Assembly: GCA_958295665.1 (NCBI GenBank)
Contig: OY282559.1
Coordinates: 135,635,241-135,699,240 of the forward strand
Direction: 5' to 3'
DNA from: Tipula vernalis
Lineage: Eukaryota; Arthropoda; Insecta; Diptera; Tipulidae
Length of the DNA: 64,000 nucleotides
A model generated the notes under the pieces. That model was not told the origin of the DNA and ran no database searches. It saw only the letters and a program-made list of their open reading frames with translations. The translations under genes were made by a program, and so were the position numbers. Below are positions 1 through 10,370 of this stretch, piece after piece (the stretch's first letter is position 1; every line of letters starts with the position of its first letter).

Positions 1-5
1 TAATC

Positions 6-356
6 TTGGAGGCTCAGAAGCTCGAGGTTAGAGTCATCCTGGGGAGTGATGCAAATGCTCATCACACGATCTGTGGAAGTACGGACACAAATAAACGAGG
101 TGAGTTATTCCTTGATTACATTTTAAATACTAACCTTGATATATGTAACGTAGGCATCGAGCCGACCATTATCACTGGTAATAGACAGGAGGTATTGGAT
201 ATAGGCTCTCTTGTTTCAAGCTTTTTGACGATTTGTCTATTAAAATGGAGAGTGCCGGAGGACCTCTCCTTTTCTGATCATTGTTATCTTCAATTTGAAG
301 TGGATTTGGCTTCTTCAAAAAGTGCAATCTACAGAAAGAGGAGGAAAACCAACTGA
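6..356 (+). pseudogene. LINE endonuclease C-terminal fragment
   Basis: The 116-residue frame covers the last half of an apurinic-type endonuclease that nicks target DNA for LINE insertion. The metal-binding motif GSDANAHH is visible near residue 14, a QEVLDI segment follows, and the catalytic SDH triplet is near residue 90. The N-terminal half lies off the window. After residue 116 the frame stops, and the following sequence jumps to the RT thumb region. The family assignment is strong from motif order; the exact clade is inferred. Confidence 0.75.
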
Positions 357-436
357 GATACATTTAGAAGTATTCTGGGTAATTCACTACCAGTTCCGGT
401 CCCAAAACGTCCAAAAACTGCGCAAGAGCTCGATGG

Positions 437-770
437 CTCGTTGAAGTAACATTCTGAAAAGGGTAAAGAAAGCTACGGCAGCGCTATACTCTTGCAAAAA
501 TGCCATTGGAATGGATAGGGGCTGGAGCCCCGCATCGGTCATTGGCTTTATACTGCAGTAGTCAGACCCTTACTCTTGTATGTCACAACTGTCAACCAAA
601 AGCTGTTGACAAAAGTTCAGAGAACAATCCCTCTGTGGATCAGTCGTGCACTGAAGAGTACATCTACTCAGGCACGGGGGACTATGCTATTTTTAACTCC
701 TGTAGATATCTTGGGGAAACAGTTGGCAGCTTATACTGCCATACGACTGAAATCCATTTCAATGTGAACC
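437..770 (+). pseudogene. LINE reverse transcriptase C-terminal fragment
   Basis: Several short frames read KKATAALYSCKNAIG and then LTPVDILGKQLAAYTA. These match, at residue level, the RT thumb region of the related element at 58.1-58.4 kb, where the same parts read NKATISLYSCRNAIG and LLPVDIFGRQMAANTA. At least two frame changes occur within 330 bp, and no palm-domain YADD is present. It is a dead fragment joined by deletion to the upstream endonuclease fragment. Confidence 0.7.
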
Positions 771-879
771 TGCAACAATACAGAGCGCTCATCCATTTTG
801 TGCAACAAAATTCCCAATACCACCGACTATACTGTCACGTCACAATCTTTTGATACAAAGTTCTGGACTAGGATCCCAC

Positions 880-1789
880 CCACATGTTACAGTTTTGGAA
901 CCAGGAGTTATTAACTTCTTCACTGATGATTTAAAACAGGACTGGAAAATCAGAACTGGGGTGTTCTGCGAGGAACTTCAGTTAAATCTCTCCTTCCAGC
1001 TCCTCGACTACTGTATCATTTTTCAAGTTGAAATAACTGCCATAAAGGAAGTCGTAGACTGGTTGAGGTATAATGTAATCTCAGTTTGTGATATTCGCGG
1101 ACAGTCAGGCTGCCATTAAAGCGTTTCAATCACACCTCCTCAAGTCGAAAGTAGTCCAGAACTGGCTCTCAGCTCTTAACGAGATGGCAGATCAGTTCAA
1201 CAACCACATTTGATGGATGCCACGACATTTCATAAGTACAGGGAATATAACCGCCGATGAACTGGCTCGACGTGGTACAACGGCGGTATGTGAACTGCTG
1301 CTTCAGGAAGAAGCTAGCAAGCTGACGAATGACAGATGGCCAAGTATCACTTCATGCATAATAACTCGGCAGGTCTGGCCAAAGTTGGATTTGGCGAAAT
1401 CCAAACAGATGATCTCACTTCAGCGAAGCCAGATAATTGTTGTTTTTGGAGCAATTACGGGGCACTGTCTCATAGAGAGGCATGCGAGTATACTTGGTGT
1501 CTTATCACATGACTGTCGTAGTTGCGAGGACGAAGAGGAGGAAGATACAGTACTTCATCTTCTTTGCACCTGCCCACGTCTGGCACGAAACAGACTAAAG
1601 TTTCTAGGGGCACCCCTTTTCAAGGACCTGACGGACCTCTATAGGATGGACGTAAGGAGTACCCAGCTCTTTGTTAACTGCTCAAAGTTGTTCCAATGGG
1701 TTGGAGGAAACAATTATTCGTGGTATGGCTACGGACCATTTTTGTGTCTATGCCAGGTCGTAGTGAACCGCCACCTAAACCTAACCTAA
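880..1789 (+). pseudogene. LINE RNase H and C-terminal cysteine motif
   Basis: The first part (to about 1110) reads FFTDDLKQDW followed by a conserved FQVEITAIKE stretch, the start of the RNase H domain that removes RNA from the hybrid. A frameshift follows near 1085-1115. The long frame 1217-1789 continues with NITADELARRGT, the end of RNase H. A cysteine/histidine motif CRSCEDE...HLLCTCPRL lies near residue 97; it is typical of the C-terminus of I/R1/LOA LINEs. A stop lies just before 1217 where the family usually has tryptophan. The domain order is clear, but the copy is broken in at least two places. Confidence 0.8.
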
Positions 1790-1797
1790 CCTTACCT
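1774..1797 (+). repeat. CCTAA-rich LINE tail
   Basis: Three to four imperfect CCTAA units close the LINE just after its C-terminal domain. A tail of this kind is normal for LOA-type elements. Confidence 0.6.
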
Positions 1798-1953
1798 GTT
1801 GGAATTCTGCGACAGCTACCTTGTGGCGGACGACCTAGTCTGCGTGTGTGGTCTTGACACGGGCAGATGGCCTGCTGTGACAATGTGGTGGAGCACTGAC
1901 AAAGTGTAATTGGGCTCTGGTGTGAGTGAAGGGAATTGTTTAAGCAAAGTGCT

Positions 1954-2427
1954 CTAACCGTTTTTGACTGAATAATGGATCGGGGTCGGTGTGTCGATGC
2001 GAACCATTATGACATTGATTGACAGCTTAGTCGCTGAATCAACCAGCCGTTTATTCTTAAGGTCAACAAAAAGGCCCAATTTTTTTCTTTTAAGCCCGAG
2101 ATCCACCTGAAGCAATTTTGTGCCATAGGTGTGGATATTAGTTGTACCGTTGGCGCCCAAAATAACTAGATTATTATTTCTGTTAGACAATGTGTATGAT
2201 TGTCTGAAATAATTTGCTTGAATGACCGAAAGGTCAGCGCAAGTAACGACTAAGTAGGTATATTTATTCGTTTTATCGAACACGAATAGGTAGGCTGAAT
2301 TGTTTTGGGTGTATGACGTTGTGTGTCCTTACACGGTTCGTGTTGACGGAGTTCGACGTATTATATGTAATATGCATGGAGAGATGCACTTTTGCGCTGA
2401 TGACCCAGATTTTGTGTAATACGAACA
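1954..2427 (-). pseudogene. Ty3/gypsy Gag zinc motif and aspartic protease relic
   Basis: On the minus strand, 2427-2371 encodes a C-x-Y...G..A..C...C motif like the compact zinc motif at the end of arthropod gypsy Gag, with a Tyr where His is usual. A frame change follows. The frame 2283-1954 then shows the retroviral-type protease: CADLSVI where the family has DTGADVSVI, then ANGTTNIHTYGTKLLQVDLGL and LFVDLKNKRLVDSATKLSI. The catalytic Asp-Thr-Gly is lost, so this is a dead fragment. No LTRs or RT are seen next to it. Family call is from motif order. Confidence 0.65.
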
Positions 2428-2716
2428 TTTGTCCATATGATTGTTCACGCTTGGTTGGCTGTTGCCACGTGATTGTCAGCATGATCTATTCCGGCTTCGA
2501 AACAAATCACGATATTGTAACGTTGAATGAATGTAAATATTTATGAATATAAATATGAGTGAGGCGCTACACTGTCTTATTCTTGATCATAATTTTCTAA
2601 CTCTTCCGATAGGTGAAACAAGTTAAATCTCGCCTCAGAATGATGCAATATTTTCGTGATTGTTTATTTTAAACGTTTGACGTGATTATAGAAAAAAATT
2701 GAGTAGCTTCTAACTC

Positions 2717-3019
2717 TTGAGCGAAATCGAATCGATGCCTCTCCGGCTATTTGATGTTCGTGAAGTTCAATTAAAGATTTTAAGAATTATATTTAATCGA
2801 TTTAGTATAACATTTATTCGATGCTCTCTAATACAAAAGATCTTCATTGAGCTTTTTCAAATTATCCAGGATAAAGAACAAACGAATTTTGTATATTTAG
2901 TATTCCAAAAATGTTATGCACTAACAAACCAAAGTATACCATATACACATCTTACAAAACACAATGATGAATTACTTATCGATGTTAAGAACAATAAAAT
3001 CAAAATCACCGAACAGTAG
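2717..3019 (+). other. Unrecognised open frame, 100 residues
   Basis: An uninterrupted frame lies in AT-rich DNA; its first ATG is a few codons in (about 2735). The product would be rich in Ile, Phe, Leu and Lys. I recognise no domain, signal peptide or repeat. The codon content looks like that of surrounding AT-rich DNA, so it may be a chance frame or a TE scrap. The sequence 2430-2716 before it also shows nothing I can name. Confidence 0.15.
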
Positions 3020-5117
3020 TTCCATATGGCCTACATAATTCATTTCAATTTCCTCATATACACGAAAAACGATTGACATAAATCGAATAACCAAACAACT
3101 CCATCCATCTACGAGACGAGTCATTCACGGTCGAATAAATCCTGTATCATGCATATATCTATGTACGTACATTGATTTGTGTAGTTGAATTTTAATAAAT
3201 GATCAATAGTTTTATAGCATTTTAATGTTTATTTCTTATTATTTAAATAAATTTATAGAGATATAGTTAGACAATAAAACTAAAAATAATCGATCATATT
3301 GTCTTTACACATATACATATGTACAACATCATATTCTTATGTCATCTCTGATGTACTGTCTGTTGTAGTTCGATGTGATGCAATCGCCGTATATAATGGC
3401 GATTTGTAAATATTATCTATCACGTTCTATAATTAATGAATTTTTAGATGATTAATGAATTAAATTGATGCAGTCATATAGTGCAATAGTGCATATCATA
3501 ATATGTATAGTGTTTTATACAAAACTATAAACAATACAAAAATGAAACAACCAAACAAAAAAAAATAAAAAAAGATGAATCGGTGTGATATACGAGTATA
3601 TTTATGTAGAGGGAGGATTAAGGAGGGCTAAACCTCGATCAATCGATATATACCCGTAATCTAATCGAAAAATCATCGAATTTCATTCAATCCTTTCCAA
3701 AAAATAATAAAACGTTTTATTCGTCCGTTGTTACATAAAAAAATTGAATCTATTGTCTCCTTATACGAGCTCTCAATTTTATTTTTATTAATTGTGAAAT
3801 CCTTTCTTATACGTATGTATGGATATAAAAATCCTTTTTTTTTTTGTAGGATTTTGTTTAAATCCATCATCTATTATACTCCAACGCATTCGGATAGGGA
3901 TCGCATAGTAGTTAGTGCATATAAATTATAGTTTTCACATATGTGAACTATTTACCAGTCTCCGCATAATAAAATATATACGTTTTTAGACAAAGCAAAG
4001 ATTTTGATCTTAAAATTTGATGCAAGCACCCAGAATAACCGTTTAAAAAGTATACAACAAAAAAAAAAGGTTTTTAAGGAGGTCAAATTTTGTTTAGTCT
4101 GAGATTTTTATTTTTTTTGTTTGTGTTACTCGAACATACATGGAAACAAAAAAACAGTCTGATTGACCCTTTCATCCCAAACAAAAAACGCACCAAAAAA
4201 AATGTTGAATCAGATTGTTCAATTGTTACAATGTCTTATACATTTTTTAACAATGTCTTAAGAAAAAGGATTATTATCAATAATAATAGAAAATGTTTTT
4301 AATTCAGCCCAGGTGGATATTTTGGTTTGATGCATTTTGCTCGTCTCGATTTTTTTTTTTAGTTATATAAAAGCGGACTCGGAATCTCGAAAGATTACCG
4401 ATTTTATTTAATTTACTCAAAACAATCTAATCTTGGTGTGTTGTTGCATTGTGTGGGACTCAATTTTATTTATGTTTGTTTTTTTTTCTTGATGCAGGAA
4501 TGACATTGGTGATTGTGATTTTTGATTAAAAAAAAAAAAATTGTTGAAAGGAATTTTGCCAAGATAAGTAGGAGTATTTGCCATATCTTTGTGTTTCTAG
4601 GTGAGAAGTAATAGAGTGACATTGTTTGATAAATTGGATTGAAAGGTTTTATCTGATGGTCGCAACTATTTTAAATAGACCAACCGAGGTACCAATATAC
4701 ATATGTAGTTCCAATCGAAACAGAAAGTTTCGTTTCAGAGTTCACTGTTTTAACCAGAGTTTTTAAACGATGTAATCGGTCCCTTAATCAATATCATATT
4801 GTTAATGGTTAAAAAACGTTGTCTGGACTGGATTCAAAGTAAAAGTTTATTTTGATTCTAACCCAATTCAATAAATGTATTTCATAGAAAAATCAAAATT
4901 TTTACTATTACTTTCGCAACGTAAAATAACGAGCATGATTCAATTTTATATCACCTATAGTTCTAAAAATAACTGTCAATACAATTGCACTGCTTATTTT
5001 CGTATTATTTATTAAAAGTATCTCCAGTGGCTTGCCCTTCATTCATAGAAATGCTCTCGTACTTTTAAAAACAATTTTGCTTCTTGGATTAAGATTTAAT
5101 ATTATCCAGAAGACTAG
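3020..5117. other. AT-rich gene-free stretch
   Basis: About 2.1 kb of AT-rich sequence with many A and T runs (for example near 3545-3575, 3836-3847 and 4531-4541). The longest frames are under 75 residues and look like chance. I see no TE motif, RNA gene or clear repeat. Confidence 0.5.
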
Positions 5118-5400
5118 TACTAAGGGAATTTTATCTTTTCGATGTTGAAGGTCAAATCGATATTGCTGAAGTTTAAGGGCCCAACGGACTAGTCTGCCAC
5201 TAATGTCTCTTAAGTTGTTTAGCCAAATGAGGAAGGTATGGTCGGTTATGACAGTAAAGTTACCGACATTCTACATTTATCAATTGAAATAATGACAGCT
5301 AAACACTCCTTTTCAGTGGCGTGACATTTCTTCTGTTGGGTACTAAGTTTTTGACTAAAAAAATGCAATCACTCGTTTTTCTGAGACCATGATGACTATG
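5118..5400 (-). pseudogene. Ty3/gypsy RNase H fragment
   Basis: Read on the minus strand, two frames together show the RNase H domain of a gypsy Pol: SQKLSTQQKKCHATEKECLA, followed by [20 protein letters not shown] and [14 protein letters not shown]. These match the usual order S.KL...Q..Y...E.E.LA, then TDH..L.WL, then GRL.RW.L.LQ.Y. A frameshift separates the two halves. It is not collinear with the gypsy scrap at 1.95-2.43 kb, so it is probably a different copy. The flank 5401-5990 holds no recognisable domain. Confidence 0.7.
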
Positions 5401-5991
5401 GCTTTATACTCTAGAAGGCTCTGGTAATTGTCGTTTAGGAGAGCAATAACATTTTAAGTTGGCTGCAACATGTAAATGCAAAAAATCTGGGTAAATTTCA
5501 GGGTTATCCGGACGATTCAACCCCTTTTGAAAATTAGTCCTATTCGAATTGTGAGGTGAAAGCAAAAGCCAATGGGTTTATTAAGGGAAGGTAACTGGAA
5601 ATACAATTCAAAAACTTTAGTGACTCACTTAAAGGAAGCTAGAAAACTCGCAACTTTTAGTAGTACCGCATGTACCAACAGAAGACGTGTTTCAAATCAG
5701 CAAGAACATGTGGTAGGCTTGGAAAATTTTGATGAATTTTTAAGATAGTGTTTCAAATTGTAGGGTCTGCAGATTTAAATATTTGAGAATTGTTTAAACC
5801 AAATGGACAAGTTTATTACCGAAATTAATATAAAATTAGAAAAGCTTTTACAAACACCAAGCGAAACTGATGTGGCGCCGTACGATGTAAATATTGAACT
5901 CTTACAAACATTTTAAATTTCTAAAGCATATCCAAGATCTGGAGAACTTTGAATTAAAATTATGAAGGCAGATTCTTCCAATTTACACTCG

Positions 5992-6126
5992 CATGAAATT
6001 TGACGACGACACAACGAAGAAAGAAAAGTATACAAAAACCACACATTTTGACCTCTGTCAAGGTCGCGACAGTCTCGTCGTCAAATTTGATGTCAAGGGC
6101 TGGCTTGACAGAGTTAAAAATATGTG
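5992..6126. repeat. Small nested palindrome, MITE-like
   Basis: Two overlapping inverted repeats occur. The arm at 5992-6009 pairs with 6075-6092 (17 of 18 positions), and the arm at 6042-6062 pairs with 6104-6126 with a small gap. Overlapping palindromes like these are common in MITEs or decayed foldback DNA. No target duplication was identified. Confidence 0.5.
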
Positions 6127-6479
6127 ATCTTGAAAATAAAATTTAATATTGGTTTTTTGTTTTCTTTTCTTGTCTCGCCGACAAGCTTCATGCGGGCGGC
6201 CTAAATGTCACGAAAACGAAAACCGATGAGATTTTTGTCATTTTAGTACTCATACTCACGATCTATTGTCATTTTACAGCAGTTAATATTTAAGTGCAAT
6301 GTCAGAAAAAAATGTAATTTGTCATTTGCCACTTGATCAGAATCTAGGTCCTGGAAAGTATAGGATAGTAGGTTTTACAGAAACCTAAAAAAAAAATTTT
6401 AAATTTATGGTTATATAAAGGTTTAATGAAGTGTATGAAGTTATCCCAGCATTCCATTCCAGGAAAAATAAAAATATCT

Positions 6480-7400
6480 TACAATCTATATAGTATCTTC
6501 TAGCAGGTTTTGATCCCAGCTTACACTGGAGATCCAAAGTGCTTGCATTAAGATTTTGGCTTGTATAAGGGTTAGAGATAGCCACTCTAATGGATCAAAT
6601 AATTTGGATGACTCAGACAGCATTTTTAGTTTGGTCATTTTCCCAATTTTGTTGTTGAGGTTCGCCTTAAACTCAAATGTATCAGTGCCTGGATTCCAAA
6701 TCAATCCTAATATCTTTACTGCTTCATCGTCAAATATAATGGGTTCAAATGCTCTCGAGTCTGGATCGACACCTTCTATGAGTTTAGGATGATTAGAAAT
6801 CCATTTTCTCAGATTAAACCCTCCGTTTCCAGATAATAAGTTATCTACGTAAAAATCGCACCTAATTATTTTTGCTGCAATTGGGAAGTTTTTCTCCTCA
6901 TCGGCCGCCAGCTGTTGCAGTGTCTTGATGGCTAGATATGGGGCAGATGCCATCCCAAACGTTACTATTGTTAGCTGATATGAATTTATCGTTTGGTCGG
7001 GGGGATGTTCTCCATAATATTTTTAGGTACTGTTGATCATCGGGATGTACTTTTATTGGTCGGTACATTTGTTCTATATCCGCTGTATATGTTATCTTGT
7101 ATTTTCTCCATCGTAGTAGAATTGAAATCAGATCCTCTTGTAATTTGGGGCCCACGAGTTGTATTTCATTTAAGCTGATATTGTTGCGCGTTTTTTGATC
7201 GCTCTAAAGTAGAGATTCCTTGGAATTTCGTACAGTCTTTTAAATCATGTCCCTGCTTACACAACGCACATGTCTTTTTTGTTTGTGTGTGACATGTATT
7301 GACCCTTGCTTTTTGTGGAGAGGGAGCTCCAGGACTGCGAATTATTGGTTTTTGTTTAGTTGCCTCTAATGCTTGGAATCTAATTTCACAACTCCGGAAC
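6480..7400 (-). pseudogene. BEL/Pao Gag-Pol remnant, internally deleted
   Basis: The minus strand reads, from 7400 down: a Gag end (QALEATKQKP), a zinc knuckle (CALCKQGHDLKDC, CX2CX4HX4C form, about 7270-7230), and then a jump into reverse transcriptase (GPKLQEDLISILLRW, YTADIEQMYRPIKV). A frameshift is followed by FYVDNLLSGNGGFNLRKW and then GLIWNPGTDTF and SSKLFDPLEWLS. Protease and early RT are deleted between knuckle and RT. The catalytic YVDD reads YVDN. This is a dead copy. At about 7400 it abuts the plus-strand env relic, so the junction records insertion or rearrangement. Confidence 0.8.
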
Positions 7401-7404
7401 TGTA

Positions 7405-8578
7405 AACTTAATGGCGTTTCAGTGGAAAATCATCATAAATTATAATTTAACCGGATATTGGGAAGATATCGGATCGTTACAACACTATGTTAAATATTTG
7501 GATAAGGGCTTCCAAAAGGGAAGGCAATTAGATAACCGGTTGAAAATGTGTGATGTAATAGTACAAAAACTGAATGAAAATGTGCAAGAGATTACCTCAC
7601 TAAATAATCTACTTACCTCAACTAACAAAGAACACGCACTAAGAAAGCGGGACATTGGGAATACAATTGGATTCATACTTGATTACTTGGTGACGCTTTT
7701 GGCATCATGAATCAAAGAGATGCCTCCCACATAGAACTGCAGCTTGAAAAGGCAGAAACCAACGAAAAATATTTATTAGAACCCGACAAGAATTTTCGTG
7801 CTATTGCCAAACGGTTCGCGTATCTAGACAAACAAATTGTCAAGGTATCCGCAGACAGTGATCATTACAACAGAGTGCAGACCATCACAACCTTCACGAT
7901 TCAAATAATGTTGATCATGAGGCGAATAGCCGAGAAGGAGAGAAGCAGAGAATCATTATCGACGTCATCCTCAGCTCTCATCGTGGCGATTTCCATCCAG
8001 CCTTGCTGACCCCACAACAATTGAAAGAGCAAATCGTACGAATTCACGAGCACGTTCCAGCAACGATGCAAATTCCTGAGGGGGAGAATAAAAACGATTT
8101 TGGACACATTTACAAGATTTTGATGGTCCACAAAAGAGTGACAGCAAACAACATTCTATTCCTTGTACAGATGTCATTGGTATACACACATGTATACCAA
8201 TTATTCAACATAATTCCCATACCGCTATATGAGAATGGGCAAATGCACATCATAGTACCTACAACTGAACTACTGATAATCGATTTACCACGCGAACATT
8301 TTGCTAATTTAAATAATCGTGATCTACAATGATGCATTAAACTAAAACTTAATGAGTAGTTGTGCGATATTTCACCAACAAACCTACTGGACTCAGATAG
8401 GTACCAATCAGTGGACCTTCGCAGTGAGCATACCCCAAACCGTCCACCTAATATGCAATCGGGAGGTAAACACGATGATTTTAAATAAGTCAGGAATTCT
8501 AACATTAGACCCAAAATGTATTTCAAAACATGATGAGTTCCAGTTAACAGCCATTGAAGAAAAATCACATCGGATCAA
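7405..8578 (+). pseudogene. Envelope fusion (F-like) protein relic, 5' part
   Basis: This is a decayed env-like gene of an insect LTR retroelement (errantivirus type). Related proteins mediate membrane fusion. The first frame (7411-7710) begins in the ectodomain without a signal peptide and has a basic RKR cleavage-like site followed by an apolar segment. It then breaks into frames at 7707-8009, 8003-8332 and 8352 onwards, with at least three frame changes. The third frame carries IIPIPLYENGQ and LPREHFANLN, landmarks of this env family; the fourth has NREVNTMILNKSGILTLDP. The Jockey element enters at 8579 and the remainder lies beyond 13253. No matching gag-pol is adjacent in the same orientation. 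It is non-functional as it stands. Confidence 0.75.
8568..8578 (+). repeat. Target-site duplication, left copy
   Basis: The 11-bp string CATCGGATCAA ends immediately before the Jockey 5' end and is repeated exactly at 13253-13263 after the poly(A) tail. Confidence 0.95.
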
Positions 8579-8771
8579 GGGTGTTGGGTGCGTCTCAATA
8601 GGGTAGGGGTTGACCGTCTATAGCCATGTATCTCGTGGTCTATATTCCAACGCTGCAACTATGTAGAAACCACCAAATGTGTCTAGTATACCTCCACGTG
8701 GTAACACCCGGGCAACGATGTGAAGCATCGGCGAAATACTAGAGGCGAGTGCAATACACTATAAATGAGCA
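8579..8771 (+). promoter_or_regulatory. Jockey 5' leader, presumed internal promoter
   Basis: The 193 bp between the element's first base and the ORF1 start are less AT-rich than the surroundings. Jockey-type LINEs carry a TATA-less internal promoter here; that role is known from the family and was not tested. I picked ATG 8772 because it opens the long frame; another ATG lies just upstream at 8766. Confidence 0.5.
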
Positions 8772-10370
8772 ATGAGCAGAACAAATAAGGAAACTAATAC
8801 CCCAGGTGGTACACCTGTTGCTCAGGTAAATCCACCCTCTTCGGAGGTCGGTCTCATGGATTCTGGGGGAGACCAGCCATTGCTATACTACAATTATTTT
8901 AACCAATCCCAAGACATGTTGGTGAATAAACAAGCTCATTTGAGTGAAATAGAAAAGGATAATTCACATCCCTTCCAGAGGAGTAACAAAGTCGCGTATT
9001 CTCCGAAAAGAGGCGGTAGTCCCTCCATTGAGGCCAGCAGCCACAACACTCGTTTTACAAACGAAGAAAAGCTTCACAATGAATTGTGTAAAGCTAATAA
9101 TGCATTAGTTGAAGCCAACAATATAAATAAGCAACTGAATCTTACAATTGCATGGATGCAGGAGCGTATGAAGACGCTTGAAAACGAAGTTAAAGCTCTT
9201 AAGCCAAAGGAGGACATCGGTTCTACTCCTAACCAGAATACAACTCCACAAGAGTATCATACGGATGAAGAAGAACTAGCTCGAGAAACTGAGTGGATTA
9301 GAGTTAAAGGTAGGAGAAAAAAAAGGAGACGGAATAATACGCCCTCCCCACCTCAATTAAAGGATAATGTTCCAAATATTATCCAGAAACAACCAAAAAA
9401 AATACCTCCACCACCACCAATAGTAATAGATGAAGTCAAAGACTACGATGTACTCTATGAAAAAATAAAAACCATAACTGCTACTGATAAGTTTAATGCA
9501 AAGGTGATGAATGGAAACACCATCAAAATAAACTTAGAAGATGCTGAAACATACAGAAAATTGACAAAAATGTTAAATGAAGAAAAACGTGCTTGGCACA
9601 CGTTTGAAGATAAACAAACCAGACCAATTAGGGTCATGGCTAAAAACTTACACTCTACGTGTAAACCAGATAAAATAATCGATGACCTGAAAGCAAAAGG
9701 ATTTAAGGCAACTGAAGCATCGATTAAGCTAAAACGGAGAGGCAAAGTACCTCTCAACATGTTTATGTTGACCTTCGATACTGATGAAGATATCGAAAAA
9801 ATTTATCAAATTAAGTACATCTTGGGGTGCAAAGTGGTTATTCAGCCTCTAAGAAGGTCTAAGCTTATACCACAATGTAAACAATGTCAAGCCTATGGAC
9901 ATACACAAAAATATTGCAACAGGGAACCTAGGTGTGTCAAATGTTTAGGTAAACATCATACCAAAGATTGTGTAAAAGCCCAAAATGTTCAACCTAAATG
10001 CGTTCACTGTGGAGAAAACCATCCGGCTAACTACAGAGGATGCAGCGTTGCTATTGAACTGCAAAATATCAAAAATAAGAACGTGATTGCTAAAAATCCA
10101 AGTTCATTCAGGAAACAAGCGGTTAAGGTGAACCGACCCGAAGTAAATCGTAGAGTGTCGGGAACTACTCAAGGACAATTTGGTAAAATGACTTATGCTC
10201 AAGTAATGATGAGCAACGGAAATCCAGGAAAAACTGCTCAAAATGACGATATAAGTCAAACACTTAAATTAATTTTAAGCAGACTAAATACATTTGATGA
10301 GCGATTACAGAAACTAGAGTACAGCACTAAGGGAGCCATCCCTAAACAGAAAAATGGCCCAAGATCTTAG
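8772..10370 (+). CDS. Jockey ORF1, Gag-like nucleic-acid-binding protein
   Basis: This 532-residue protein would coat the element's RNA and form the ribonucleoprotein in the cytoplasm. A probable coiled coil spans residues 97-143. A basic patch RRKKRRR at 181-187 could bind RNA or act as a nuclear signal, and a proline run follows at 212-216. Residues 285-365 match the domain that precedes zinc knuckles in Jockey Gags. Three knuckles follow: C369-x2-C372-x4-H377-x4-C382, one at C388-C400, and one at C410-C424. The frame is intact, and its end overlaps the ORF2 start by 17 bp, suggesting reinitiation or shunting for ORF2 translation. Confidence 0.95.
   Translation: MSRTNKETNTPGGTPVAQVNPPSSEVGLMDSGGDQPLLYYNYFNQSQDMLVNKQAHLSEIEKDNSHPFQRSNKVAYSPKRGGSPSIEASSHNTRFTNEEKLHNELCKANNALVEANNINKQLNLTIAWMQERMKTLENEVKALKPKEDIGSTPNQNTTPQEYHTDEEELARETEWIRVKGRRKKRRRNNTPSPPQLKDNVPNIIQKQPKKIPPPPPIVIDEVKDYDVLYEKIKTITATDKFNAKVMNGNTIKINLEDAETYRKLTKMLNEEKRAWHTFEDKQTRPIRVMAKNLHSTCKPDKIIDDLKAKGFKATEASIKLKRRGKVPLNMFMLTFDTDEDIEKIYQIKYILGCKVVIQPLRRSKLIPQCKQCQAYGHTQKYCNREPRCVKCLGKHHTKDCVKAQNVQPKCVHCGENHPANYRGCSVAIELQNIKNKNVIAKNPSSFRKQAVKVNRPEVNRRVSGTTQGQFGKMTYAQVMMSNGNPGKTAQNDDISQTLKLILSRLNTFDERLQKLEYSTKGAIPKQKNGPRS

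Larger units (their letters stand above)
1..1797 (+). mobile_element. LOA/R1-type non-LTR retrotransposon remnant
   Basis: Three consecutive blocks read as one decayed LINE: the end of an APE-type endonuclease, the end of a reverse transcriptase, and an RNase H domain with a downstream cysteine motif. Most of the reverse transcriptase between the endonuclease and its thumb region is missing, so the copy has a large internal deletion and is cut by the window edge at its 5' end. RNase H after RT plus a CCTAA-rich tail fits the LOA/R1 group. The protein blocks resemble the copy at 55.5-59.2 kb, so both probably belong to one family. It cannot encode working protein. Confidence 0.8.

Noticed and set aside
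1774..1797. CCTAA repeats resembling insect telomeric TTAGG
   Set aside because: Only a few units, placed exactly after a LINE C-terminal domain; LOA-type elements end this way. No long array is present.
3673..4302. Short frames in AT-rich DNA
   Set aside because: Low-complexity Ile/Phe/Lys sequence with no motif; compatible with chance.
9455..9760. Minus-strand frame of 101 residues inside Jockey ORF1
   Set aside because: It is the shadow of the conserved ORF1 coding sequence; no family resemblance.
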